From the NCBI RefSeq assembly GCF_018343515.1, contig NZ_JAGYPD010000002.1:684716-748715 (forward strand): a stretch of DNA of 64,000 nt. Direction: 5' to 3'. Position numbers and translations under genes: made by a program. The DNA comes from Bacillus sp. FJAT-50079 (GTDB lineage: Bacteria; Bacillota; Bacilli; Bacillales; Bacillaceae_C). The notes under the pieces were generated by a model. The model saw nothing but the letters and a program-made list of their open reading frames with translations, was not told the DNA's origin and did not search any database. Positions 8,380 to 16,254 of the stretch are shown here, piece by piece; within the stretch, counting starts at the first letter, position 1; every line of letters begins with the position of its first letter.

Positions 8380-9756
8380 CTATTTTTTCGGCAAATATAG
8401 TTTAACATCGTCAAACATAGCCGTGCCCTCATAATAATTTATATGCGGATCCCCAAAAAAGAAGTAGTCAGGGTATGCCGACCCTTCTGGCCAAGTTTCA
8501 TATGTTTTACCGTTAAAGGTTTTACTCTCGTTGTAAAATGGGGCTTTATATTCTTCCGGAGTTTGGTTGTAATGCCATGTTAATGGATCTTCCCGGAATT
8601 TTCGTGATGCTTTATACGTTGTTTTTCCTCCATAATAAAATTTACCTGTGACAGACATCGTATAGCTTTCCCCGTCCCTTTCGATAGCAAAAACATAGGT
8701 TTCGTTATCAAGATATTTATCTGCGAATACGGGGCCATCTTTCCATCCACCAGGTGTCCAAGAGGAAAATTCGTTTCCTGTCCAATTGCTTCCAAAATCA
8801 TCTCCTTGTAACCAAATCATACTAATATAATGTGAACCGTCTACTTCAGCTCTTCCTGTTTTTGGATTCCAAACTTCTGACCAAGAATATCCTCCGTAAT
8901 CATTATTATCCGTATCCATCACAACTTTGCGATGATGATGGATGAAAACATTATTATGCGGGGCCGGATTAGGATAATCAGTTATTGATAAAAAATAAAC
9001 ACCATTTTCATTTATCGCTGGGCCGGGTGTGCCGCTTGTATCTGAGAAGCTCCACGGATCCGCCATCTCCTCTCCATCGTAGCCATTATATTTGCCACCA
9101 TGCTCCCAACTTCCATTTTTCTTCCCGCCAAAGTTAATGTCAGATATCGTCACCTCAACTCTATATTTCTCGGGGAGTTCATTTGTTGAGCGAATAATAG
9201 CTCCGTCATAATGACGGGTTGAAATGAGTTTTGCCTTTCCGCTTTCGTTTACGAATGTACCGCCAGTCTCAGGAATTCCGTCTTTGTCGGAATCCCTACC
9301 GTACAACTCGACAGTTAACCAGCCATCTTTGCCATACGTATATGACTTACGAAAGGATCTAAATTTGTTAAGATTATCGAGGAATTCCTCTCCTCCCGTT
9401 TCCACAAAAAATTCACCATCTTCATCAAACGGTCCAACATGATATGGGCTATCTTCCCCGTACAAATCCTCTATCCATTCTGCTGGCTCATTAAAGGGCT
9501 TATCAAATTTCTCATGGTATACAAGATCCCATTTAATACTTTTTTTAGGGTTTGTTTCTTTCTTAGACTTCTTTTCCTTTTTTTCTTTCTTTTCAGATTC
9601 ATTCTTTTTGATTTTATGATCATTCATCTTCCCATCACCATTGCGTGCAAGAACTTTATTGTCAGGAAAACCTTGATTTACAAATTGAAAACTTGAACCC
9701 ATCAGTATTATTAATGCGAATATTAACAACGCTTTATATATCCACTTTTTATTCAA
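8380..9756 (-). CDS. Secreted protein with a glucanase/lectin-like body, function unknown
   Basis: About 458 residues. The N-terminus (NKKWIYKALLIFALIILMGS) is a signal peptide or anchor, followed by a strongly Lys/Glu-rich linker (about residues 45-75). The remainder is rich in Trp, Tyr, Gly and Asp, with repeated aromatic beta-strand-like segments (WDLVYHEKF, WLTVELYGRD, YVFAIERDG, MFDDVKLYLP). This layout recalls concanavalin A-like glycoside hydrolases and lectins, but no catalytic signature is clear to me. GTG 9765 has AAAGGA only one base upstream; TTG 9756 has it at ten bases, so I chose TTG. It is a single-gene unit with its own strong terminator. Confidence 0.7.
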   Translation of the reverse strand: MNKKWIYKALLIFALIILMGSSFQFVNQGFPDNKVLARNGDGKMNDHKIKKNESEKKEKKEKKSKKETNPKKSIKWDLVYHEKFDKPFNEPAEWIEDLYGEDSPYHVGPFDEDGEFFVETGGEEFLDNLNKFRSFRKSYTYGKDGWLTVELYGRDSDKDGIPETGGTFVNESGKAKLISTRHYDGAIIRSTNELPEKYRVEVTISDINFGGKKNGSWEHGGKYNGYDGEEMADPWSFSDTSGTPGPAINENGVYFLSITDYPNPAPHNNVFIHHHRKVVMDTDNNDYGGYSWSEVWNPKTGRAEVDGSHYISMIWLQGDDFGSNWTGNEFSSWTPGGWKDGPVFADKYLDNETYVFAIERDGESYTMSVTGKFYYGGKTTYKASRKFREDPLTWHYNQTPEEYKAPFYNESKTFNGKTYETWPEGSAYPDYFFFGDPHINYYEGTAMFDDVKLYLPKK

Positions 9757-9869
9757 AACAAGCACTTCCTTTTATGATTTATACTAAAACATAGCGTCAT
9801 TCTTGTTTTGCCAATTTAGCGATAATCATAATGAGGCAAAGCTTTGAACCTATAAAAAATAAACAACAT

Positions 9870-11237
9870 TTATCCGGCTTTAGTCGTTGACGAGTTAATC
9901 GTTCCTTTTCGAGAATGTATGAATCCATATATTAACAACGCAATTAAAGGAACAAAGAAAAGTATTTTAAGTCCTGCTTTTACAATTAGACTAACAATGG
10001 TTAATATTATAATTCCATCTGGTACGAGGAACGCAATACCGGTTACGCCATATGTCTCTAATCCAAATAAAGGATAAAATAAGGCCACCGGGATTGTTAA
10101 CACCAAACCATAAATAAATCCTGATAGCATTGCACCACGTCGTCCCCCAAGCGCATTTCCGAATATTCCAGCAACTCCACCTGTAAAAAATCCTCCAATA
10201 ATCGAGGGCAAGGGAATAACTGTGTTAAACGTACTAGATACAAACATACCTACTACCATCCCTACAATTGAAAAAAGAAAACCTATCATTAATGCTGTCG
10301 GTGCATAGGGAAAAACAATGGGGCAATCTAAAGCAGGTCTAGCGCCCGGTACGATCTTCAAAGCAATGCCACGAAAAGCCGGAACAATTTCCCCTAGGAA
10401 CATTCTTACCCCTTGAAGCAAAATCAACACACCAGTTGCGAATCCTAATCCTTGTATTATTGTAAAAGTAAACCATCCTTGATCACCACTCAATGTCTGG
10501 ACAAAGGATGGTCCTGCAGCAACCGCTGCCGCGAAATAAATGACTAGCATGACAAGCGATATCGATATAGCTGTATCCCTAAAGAAATCTAAACCTTTCG
10601 GAAGTTTCACATCTTCACTCGATTTTTTCGGGTTGCCTATTGTTTTTCCTATCCATGCGCCAAGCACTACACCAGTAGTTGTTAAATGTCCATATGCCAA
10701 GTCATCAGTTCCTGTAAGCCTCTTCATAATTGGTTGTGCTAGTGCAGGAAGCAGAGTTAATGTCATTCCTTGAATAATAGATCCGTACATAATTGTTTCC
10801 CACTCAGTCAAACCTAAATCATAAAATGCCCAGCACAATGCTCCTGCCATAATCCACATCATATGACCAGTTAAGAATATATACTTAAATGGGGTAAAAC
10901 GTGCAAGAATTACGTTTATTAAAAATCCAGTTGCTAACACGATCGATGTTGTCCGAGCAATTACCGCTACATTTTCAGAGAGTGCCCCAATTACCGCTTC
11001 ATCAAATGGCACAACCCCCGTTAATCCGAATCCGTTTGTAAACATTTCACTAAACGGGGTCAAGTAAGTGACGATCACACCAGCCCCAGCGGTCAAAATA
11101 AGCAGTCCAAGTATTGTTTTTATTGTACCTTTTACCGTATCCGCAAACGACTTTTTTTGGACTAATAATCCAGCTAAGGCTACAAGGCCCAATGTAATAG
11201 CAGGTGTAGTTAATAATTCAATAACAACATTTAACAT
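9870..11237 (-). CDS. PTS transporter subunit IIC, ascorbate (UlaA/SgaT) family
   Basis: A 455-residue polytopic PTS permease. It matches the UlaA family along its length as I recall it: KGTIKTILGLLILTAG near the N-terminus, FLTGHMMWIMAG, a DVKLP segment in the cytoplasmic loop, and QGVRMFLGEIVPAFRG leading to a conserved PGARPALDCP. ATG 11237 has AGGGG eight bases upstream; a GTG three codons earlier lies inside that site. It follows the IIB gene by 11 bases. There is no separate IIA gene here; the EIIA domain of the operon's regulator may supply phosphate. The substrate may be L-ascorbate or another acid sugar. Confidence 0.9.
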   Translation of the reverse strand: MLNVVIELLTTPAITLGLVALAGLLVQKKSFADTVKGTIKTILGLLILTAGAGVIVTYLTPFSEMFTNGFGLTGVVPFDEAVIGALSENVAVIARTTSIVLATGFLINVILARFTPFKYIFLTGHMMWIMAGALCWAFYDLGLTEWETIMYGSIIQGMTLTLLPALAQPIMKRLTGTDDLAYGHLTTTGVVLGAWIGKTIGNPKKSSEDVKLPKGLDFFRDTAISISLVMLVIYFAAAVAAGPSFVQTLSGDQGWFTFTIIQGLGFATGVLILLQGVRMFLGEIVPAFRGIALKIVPGARPALDCPIVFPYAPTALMIGFLFSIVGMVVGMFVSSTFNTVIPLPSIIGGFFTGGVAGIFGNALGGRRGAMLSGFIYGLVLTIPVALFYPLFGLETYGVTGIAFLVPDGIIILTIVSLIVKAGLKILFFVPLIALLIYGFIHSRKGTINSSTTKAG

Positions 11238-11248
11238 CGTATCCACCC

Positions 11249-11524
11249 CTAGTTATTATTGTTTAAAAACGTAATTAACTTCTCTTTTATCTCCTGTTTA
11301 CTCGTCATATTTTTAAGATAGATGATTTTATCTTCCGAAACAGATATTTGATTTTCCATATCATTAGAAGTTACAATTAAATCAAATTCCCTACCCATTA
11401 CAGATCCAATATCTGATGCTTCAACATCCGCCTTAAATCCTACCTCCTTTAAAATGTCATCAATCGTCATTTTCACCATAAGACTAGTACCAAATCCCAT
11501 GCCGCAAACTGTTAAAATTTTCAT
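11249..11524 (-). CDS. PTS subunit IIB, UlaB-like
   Basis: A 91-residue cytoplasmic IIB protein. The phosphocysteine loop is TVCGMGFGTS (Cys8), as in lactose/ascorbate-type IIB domains, and EASDIGSVMGREFDLIVTS follows as the central strand-helix unit. It takes phosphate from a IIA domain and passes it to the sugar moved by the adjacent IIC. GGAGGAG precedes the ATG at good spacing. It lies 20 bases after the SIS gene and 11 bases before IIC, so all are co-transcribed. Confidence 0.92.
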   Translation of the reverse strand: MKILTVCGMGFGTSLMVKMTIDDILKEVGFKADVEASDIGSVMGREFDLIVTSNDMENQISVSEDKIIYLKNMTSKQEIKEKLITFLNNNN

Positions 11525-11544
11525 TTAGTTTCTCCTCCTCTGAT

Positions 11545-12276
11545 TTATAAACACGTTATTCGCTTTTTATATGCTTTTATATGCTCACGGTTAACAGCAT
11601 CACCTTCATCAAGATTGGAGCTTACCCATATTGGTGGGGCTATACCTTCATGTACTAATTTGTCCACAACTTCAACAACGAGTGCTTGAATGAGAGTAAA
11701 GCCAACAACAGAAGATACTGGTCCAAATTTTGGTCCGAGTGCGGGAAGTTCCATTACCGCATCTCCTTTTGGTGCTTTTCCATCAAGTATAACGTCCGCA
11801 ACATCTTGTAACTTCTTACCACTTGGATGACGGGACTCCACTCCTTCTGAAAAAAAGCTAGACGTAAGAGCGATTACAAACATCCCCCTTTTTTTTGCTT
11901 CAAATGCCATTTCAATAGGGACAGCATTTCGTCCTGATGTGGAAGCAATGAGGACAACCTCTCCTGGGCGCGTCTCTTCATTATCCCAAATTAAAGAAGC
12001 GTATCCTTCTAGCCGTTCAAACCAAGTACTTTTTGGAGCTGAAGGGCGCAACGATAGACTAGGTTCTAGTATTGGATTGACAGGTACTAAACCGCCGGCT
12101 CGATAGAAGATTTCTTCCGCGTACATTTGTGAATGCCCACACCCAAAAACATGAAATACACCATCATCCTTGATTGCATTAGAAATCAGCTTTGCTCCTT
12201 CAGTTATCGCCTCACTTTGACTCTTGCACTGTTCAATTAATTGCTGTACTTTTTCAATATATCGAATAGCTAACAT
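11545..12276 (-). CDS. SIS-domain sugar-phosphate isomerase-like protein (UPF0309 type)
   Basis: A 243-residue cytoplasmic protein with one SIS domain. GVFHVFGCGHSQMYAEE forms the phosphosugar-binding loop and VVLIASTSGRN the second, serine-rich one. The segment FYRAGGLVPVNPILEPSLSL is characteristic of the UPF0309 group, often annotated as a sugar isomerase domain protein. Its place directly after the regulator and before IIB and IIC suggests that it acts on the phosphosugar delivered by this PTS, probably as an isomerase or etherase. No member with a proven reaction is known to me. A perfect AAGGAGG lies seven bases before the ATG. Confidence 0.88.
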   Translation of the reverse strand: MLAIRYIEKVQQLIEQCKSQSEAITEGAKLISNAIKDDGVFHVFGCGHSQMYAEEIFYRAGGLVPVNPILEPSLSLRPSAPKSTWFERLEGYASLIWDNEETRPGEVVLIASTSGRNAVPIEMAFEAKKRGMFVIALTSSFFSEGVESRHPSGKKLQDVADVILDGKAPKGDAVMELPALGPKFGPVSSVVGFTLIQALVVEVVDKLVHEGIAPPIWVSSNLDEGDAVNREHIKAYKKRITCL

Positions 12277-12288
12277 ACAATAACCTCC

Positions 12289-14475
12289 TTAAGATGCTTT
12301 TATACTTTCCTTCAATACGGATAATACCTCTTGTACTGTTACGGCCATTTTTAATTGTTTAATAGCTGGCTCATCGTTTAGTAATGTCATCATTTGTGAG
12401 AGTGCCCGTAAATGTTGATTGTTATCAATAGCCCCAAAAGCGAACACTAGATTAACTGGATCTTTCTCTGGATTGCCAAATGAAACACCTTTAGGACACA
12501 CAAGTAAACTCATGCAAACCTCCTTTACTCCATCCTCTGGTCTAGCGTGTACAAGGGCAATGCCTGGAGCAACTACACTATAAGGCCCATGCTCCTTGAT
12601 CGCTTGCACCATCGCATCTATATAACTTTTCTTTACATAATCTTTTTCCAACAGCATAGATCCAGCCTCTTTTACTGCATTTTCCCATTCAATACGTTGA
12701 TCTATAATTTTAATCGTTTGTTCAGTTAATAAATCATCCAACATAGGTCTCGTATCCTCCTCCAAACTCTTTTTATCTTCAAGCGACGTTGTAAATATAT
12801 GTTGATACAAAATGTCACGAAGCCCCCGACGAAAATCGGATGTATTTACCAACCCATTACTTCTAGCCTCCGAAACGATCTGGTCAATCACCTCTTCCCA
12901 ATACATTGAAGATGGTTCACCTTTTTTTAATGCAAGTCGTATTATCTCAAAATCCGATGTATTAAGAATGGGACGAATACATATTACCGGAATTGTCGGA
13001 TGTTTTATATCAATAGTGGAGATGATTATATCCACATCTTCAGTAGTTAAATCTTGAACTTCATAAGCATGCTCATGGCCAATAATTGCGATCTCTGGAA
13101 ATTCCCTTGTTAATTGAATCTGTATAAGATTTGAAGTTCCTACGCCATTTCCACAAACAAGAACAGCGCGTTTGCGATAAATCTTCTTTGATTGCTTCAT
13201 ACGTTCAATCACCGCACCGACATGCAACACAATGTAACCGATCTCATCATCAGGAACTAAAGATGGCAAATGAGCCTCGACAGACAATACGGCAAGCTTT
13301 GTTGCGGCATAAATATCCGGGTATCTATCCTTAACTTCTTTTAATAACTCATTTCGAATTGGAATTCCAAATTTTAACCGTTCAAACATCGGTACAAGAT
13401 GAGCATATAATCCAGAAATAAACTGATGATCCTTCCTTAACTCTAATTGAGTAAAACCCTCCAACATTCTAACCAAATGCTCCACTACATTAACTAGATC
13501 TGTATGGGAGCCATCACCGAATAATCTAACTGGGTGAACAAAGCGTGAACCCGCTAGGTGCATCGCAATATATGAAACTTCTTCATCTGGAAAATGAATA
13601 TTTGCCATGGTCTGTTGAAACGTCTGTAAAAATAATTTTGTTGTATTATACGAAGGTAATTGTTTAATATAATGACATTGATCTTGTTCAATTGTGATGA
13701 GCTTTCCCCTCTTCACCCTATGGATGACTATTGCTATGTGAATAAGCAATGAGACGGCTGCATCATCAGTAAGTTGATATTTCTCAACCTGTAATGTGTT
13801 TTTTAAAAGCTCTACAAGATCATGGAAATCATCTTCTGGAAGTAAGGTTTGTAATACGACAGATTGATCATAAAGGGTTTTTTTAGACAAATTTTTTTCG
13901 TATTGAAGTTGCACAAATAAGTTTTGAAGACTTAAGCGATTAACAACTAATAAGTGTTCCTTAATTAAATCGAACTTTGCCATGCGCCAATTGAGTTCAG
14001 GACCAGTAAGCTGGATTCCATAGTTTGGCTTTCTAATTAGAATAAGGCCGCGTTGCTCTAACCACGCTTGTAAATGATTGAGATCTCGCAATATCGTCGA
14101 TTCACTAACTTGAAAATCAAGCTCCAATTCTTTGACAATGATTGGTTCATCACGCTTAAATAACTCCAACAAAATAAAATATCTGCGTTCTTCTGGACCA
14201 TATACTTTTAGAACAGGATTTCGTGCATAAATAAATTGATGGATGGCATCCTTTTCCTCTTCGTTGACTTGCAACATAATCTCCGTTCCCATTGACTTTA
14301 AGAGGTTAGCATCCCATTTCATCCTTTTTATCCAGTCATGTAACTCAACGATATCCTGCTGTACACTACGGATATTTACGTCAAAAAGGGTGGCTAATTG
14401 ATAGGTTGATACACTTGTTTTCTGCTGGAGAAGAAATTGCAATAATCGAACGACACGCCCCCTAATTATTATCAT
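12289..14475 (-). CDS. PRD-containing transcriptional activator with fused EIIB and EIIA domains (BglG/MtlR-like)
   Basis: About 728 residues. Order of domains: an HTH (about 8-60), a second winged HTH (about 100-160, with LELDFQVSESTILRDLNHL), PRD1 (about 195-310), PRD2 (about 320-425, with DEIGYIVLHVGAVIERM), an EIIB-like domain with a Cys loop VLVCGNGVGTSN (about 430-525), and a C-terminal EIIA domain (about 580-725) with the phosphorylatable His in ALVHARPEDG. Such proteins sense PTS phosphorylation state and activate the adjacent operon. Here the EIIA domain may also serve as IIA of this transporter. The start could be GTG 14478 or ATG 14475; AAAGGA is close to both. It is the first gene of the operon. 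Confidence 0.9.
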   Translation of the reverse strand: MIIIRGRVVRLLQFLLQQKTSVSTYQLATLFDVNIRSVQQDIVELHDWIKRMKWDANLLKSMGTEIMLQVNEEEKDAIHQFIYARNPVLKVYGPEERRYFILLELFKRDEPIIVKELELDFQVSESTILRDLNHLQAWLEQRGLILIRKPNYGIQLTGPELNWRMAKFDLIKEHLLVVNRLSLQNLFVQLQYEKNLSKKTLYDQSVVLQTLLPEDDFHDLVELLKNTLQVEKYQLTDDAAVSLLIHIAIVIHRVKRGKLITIEQDQCHYIKQLPSYNTTKLFLQTFQQTMANIHFPDEEVSYIAMHLAGSRFVHPVRLFGDGSHTDLVNVVEHLVRMLEGFTQLELRKDHQFISGLYAHLVPMFERLKFGIPIRNELLKEVKDRYPDIYAATKLAVLSVEAHLPSLVPDDEIGYIVLHVGAVIERMKQSKKIYRKRAVLVCGNGVGTSNLIQIQLTREFPEIAIIGHEHAYEVQDLTTEDVDIIISTIDIKHPTIPVICIRPILNTSDFEIIRLALKKGEPSSMYWEEVIDQIVSEARSNGLVNTSDFRRGLRDILYQHIFTTSLEDKKSLEEDTRPMLDDLLTEQTIKIIDQRIEWENAVKEAGSMLLEKDYVKKSYIDAMVQAIKEHGPYSVVAPGIALVHARPEDGVKEVCMSLLVCPKGVSFGNPEKDPVNLVFAFGAIDNNQHLRALSQMMTLLNDEPAIKQLKMAVTVQEVLSVLKESIKAS

Positions 14476-14515
14476 CACATCCTTTATAACCCCTTGTTAA
14501 TATAAGTCTAATGTG

Positions 14516-14546
14516 CGGTAACACCATTAACAACCATTAATTACCG
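14516..14546. promoter_or_regulatory. Inverted-repeat candidate operator upstream of the PTS regulator
   Basis: CGGTAA and TTACCG lie 19 bases apart, and between them ACCATTAA occurs twice as a direct repeat ten bases apart. The site is 41-71 bases upstream of the regulator start, where an autoregulatory or activator site would be expected. Confidence 0.4.
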
Positions 14547-14548
14547 TT

Positions 14549-14586
14549 ATTCCCTTCATCCACTGCTTACTTGCGATGAAGGGAAT
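14549..14586. other. Perfect 12-bp hairpin
   Basis: ATTCCCTTCATC pairs perfectly with GATGAAGGGAAT around a 14-base loop. No T-tract follows on either strand. It sits between the membrane-protein gene at 14681 and the PTS operon and could be a transcript end or a regulator site. Confidence 0.55.
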
Positions 14587-14680
14587 TAATTGGCCTATAA
14601 ATGCTTGTCCCAGCAAACTACCAATAAAAATAAGGCCCCAGTAATGGATGCCCTATACTCAAACTAAAATCCATAAACAT

Positions 14681-15115
14681 TTAAGCAGCGTCTCTATTAC
14701 TAAATTTAAAAAATAGCCATACAGACACTAGAAAGATAAAATATCCGTAAATTGAATAAGTATGCTTCCATTTATCACTATGGTAAAAAAATCCCCATTG
14801 TTCCGAGAGTTTTTCGATTGTCGGCAATGTTAAACTGATAAAAAGACTGGTGATTAACACCTTTGCGGGCTTCATTCTTTTAACAAGAATAAGAAAGATC
14901 AATAATAAAAATGGAATCACGAATAATGTAAAGCCAATATGAATCGGAAAAATCGAAGAAAACGGTCGGTTCGGAAATTCATACACCCCTCTTCCTACAA
15001 AATAAAGGTCTAAATAAGTACCTAATAAACTGCCTAGTAAAATAGCTGGTGCGTAATTATGAGAAGATCGCTTTTTTGGCAATACCGACGAGTTCGAGGT
15101 TTTCGAGTGTTTCAC
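14681..15115 (-). CDS. Small integral membrane protein (CBO0543-like)
   Basis: About 144 residues with four hydrophobic segments; after a Lys/Ser-rich N-terminus come APAILLGSLLGTYLDLYFVG, an FPIHIGFTLFVIPF helix, a third helix around VLITSLFISLTLP, and a last one near the C-terminus. The EKLSEQWGFFYHSDKWKH segment resembles the conserved acidic loop of CBO0543-type proteins, whose function is unknown. It overlaps the 3' end of the DUF2515 gene by about 60 bases in another frame. GTG 15115 has AGGTGA six bases upstream; GTG 15124 is also possible. Confidence 0.7.
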   Translation of the reverse strand: MKHSKTSNSSVLPKKRSSHNYAPAILLGSLLGTYLDLYFVGRGVYEFPNRPFSSIFPIHIGFTLFVIPFLLLIFLILVKRMKPAKVLITSLFISLTLPTIEKLSEQWGFFYHSDKWKHTYSIYGYFIFLVSVWLFFKFSNRDAA

Positions 15116-16196
15116 AATAATCACCTACAATCTCTCCATTAATTGATTCATTATCTTCTATTAAATAGTGAACGATCGGCCAATCTGTATACCAGTCCCC
15201 TACTTCTGCTGCTGGGTGGGCAACATTTGCCCATGCATATTCAAGGCGTGGGCTATATATTTTCGGTGCGCCCTTTTTTAATTGGCAATCCTTCAATCTC
15301 CGTTTTAAACTTACCCCTGGCACCCCTTCATTGACATCATTGAATAGATTCTTCCAATAATCTTTACGGGATCCGGTGTGGGGATGGGTAATTGCCCAGC
15401 GCAAAATTCTCTCCTTTTGCTCGGGATCCTGAAAAAGCAAGCGGTACAATCTTTTTCCAAGCATAATTCGTTCATGAAGAGAACCGAAACGATGAAGTGT
15501 AAGTCCGATACATGTAATCTCCTCGTCTAATTGGAATGGAAATAGAATATGGTTAAGCGAAAGCAAGTCCTGAAGCATAAATTCTAGCGTATGAAACACT
15601 TGTTCTTTAAATACATGATGCTGAACGACTCTTTCCTCTAAATAGCTTTGTTCGTTAATGACAAGTGCAATCGCAAGCATATAGTGATCGCGCTTTACCA
15701 AAAAATGATTCCATATTACTTCCATAAACAGCGATACATTTAAATGAGGCAATAAGTAAAATAAGTTTTCATGACGGCGCATACTTTCCGCATACAATAG
15801 AAATTGTGGGTACACATCTTGAAAAATAAGCCAGTTTCCTCGCTCTAAAAATGAAAAGAAGGATTGCTTCGTCTGCTCATTCATTAACCTCGAAAGTAAA
15901 TCCCCCTTTAAGTCCGTCATATTCCACCCGCCATTTCTTGATACCATATGACCGAGAAATGCCCAATGGATTTCTGGAAAGCATCTGTAAAAATCAAGAT
16001 AAGCTTTTGTTCTTGTAACGTTATTTATGTTTAACATCCTTGTATTTACACGGATTTGTTCAAGTAAATGACGATCCTTCCTCGCAATATGTCCTGTTTG
16101 AATCGGCGTCACGCTTCTCTTTTGCAATTGAGATTTAATTTCAAGCAAATCAGATGTTAGCTTACTTCCTTGCTTCTTTTTAAAAAAGATGATCAT
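15057..16196 (-). CDS. DUF2515 family protein (YppC-like)
   Basis: A 379-residue protein without membrane segments. The stretch NVTRTKAYLDFYRCFPEIHW followed by LGHMVSRNGGWNMTDLKG is the conserved core of DUF2515, the family of B. subtilis YppC, for which no function is established. The start ATG 16196 directly follows an in-frame TGA, and GAGGTGA lies almost against it, so a slightly later start is possible. It is divergent from the triterpene cyclase gene with a 58-base gap, so the two promoters must lie in or near that gap. It overlaps the following small membrane protein gene. Confidence 0.85.
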   Translation of the reverse strand: MIIFFKKKQGSKLTSDLLEIKSQLQKRSVTPIQTGHIARKDRHLLEQIRVNTRMLNINNVTRTKAYLDFYRCFPEIHWAFLGHMVSRNGGWNMTDLKGDLLSRLMNEQTKQSFFSFLERGNWLIFQDVYPQFLLYAESMRRHENLFYLLPHLNVSLFMEVIWNHFLVKRDHYMLAIALVINEQSYLEERVVQHHVFKEQVFHTLEFMLQDLLSLNHILFPFQLDEEITCIGLTLHRFGSLHERIMLGKRLYRLLFQDPEQKERILRWAITHPHTGSRKDYWKNLFNDVNEGVPGVSLKRRLKDCQLKKGAPKIYSPRLEYAWANVAHPAAEVGDWYTDWPIVHYLIEDNESINGEIVGDYCETLENLELVGIAKKAIFS

Positions 16197-16254
16197 TCAC
16201 CTCTATTTCGTATTCTTTATTTCGCCTAAGAATATGAATATAGGAATAACCTGA

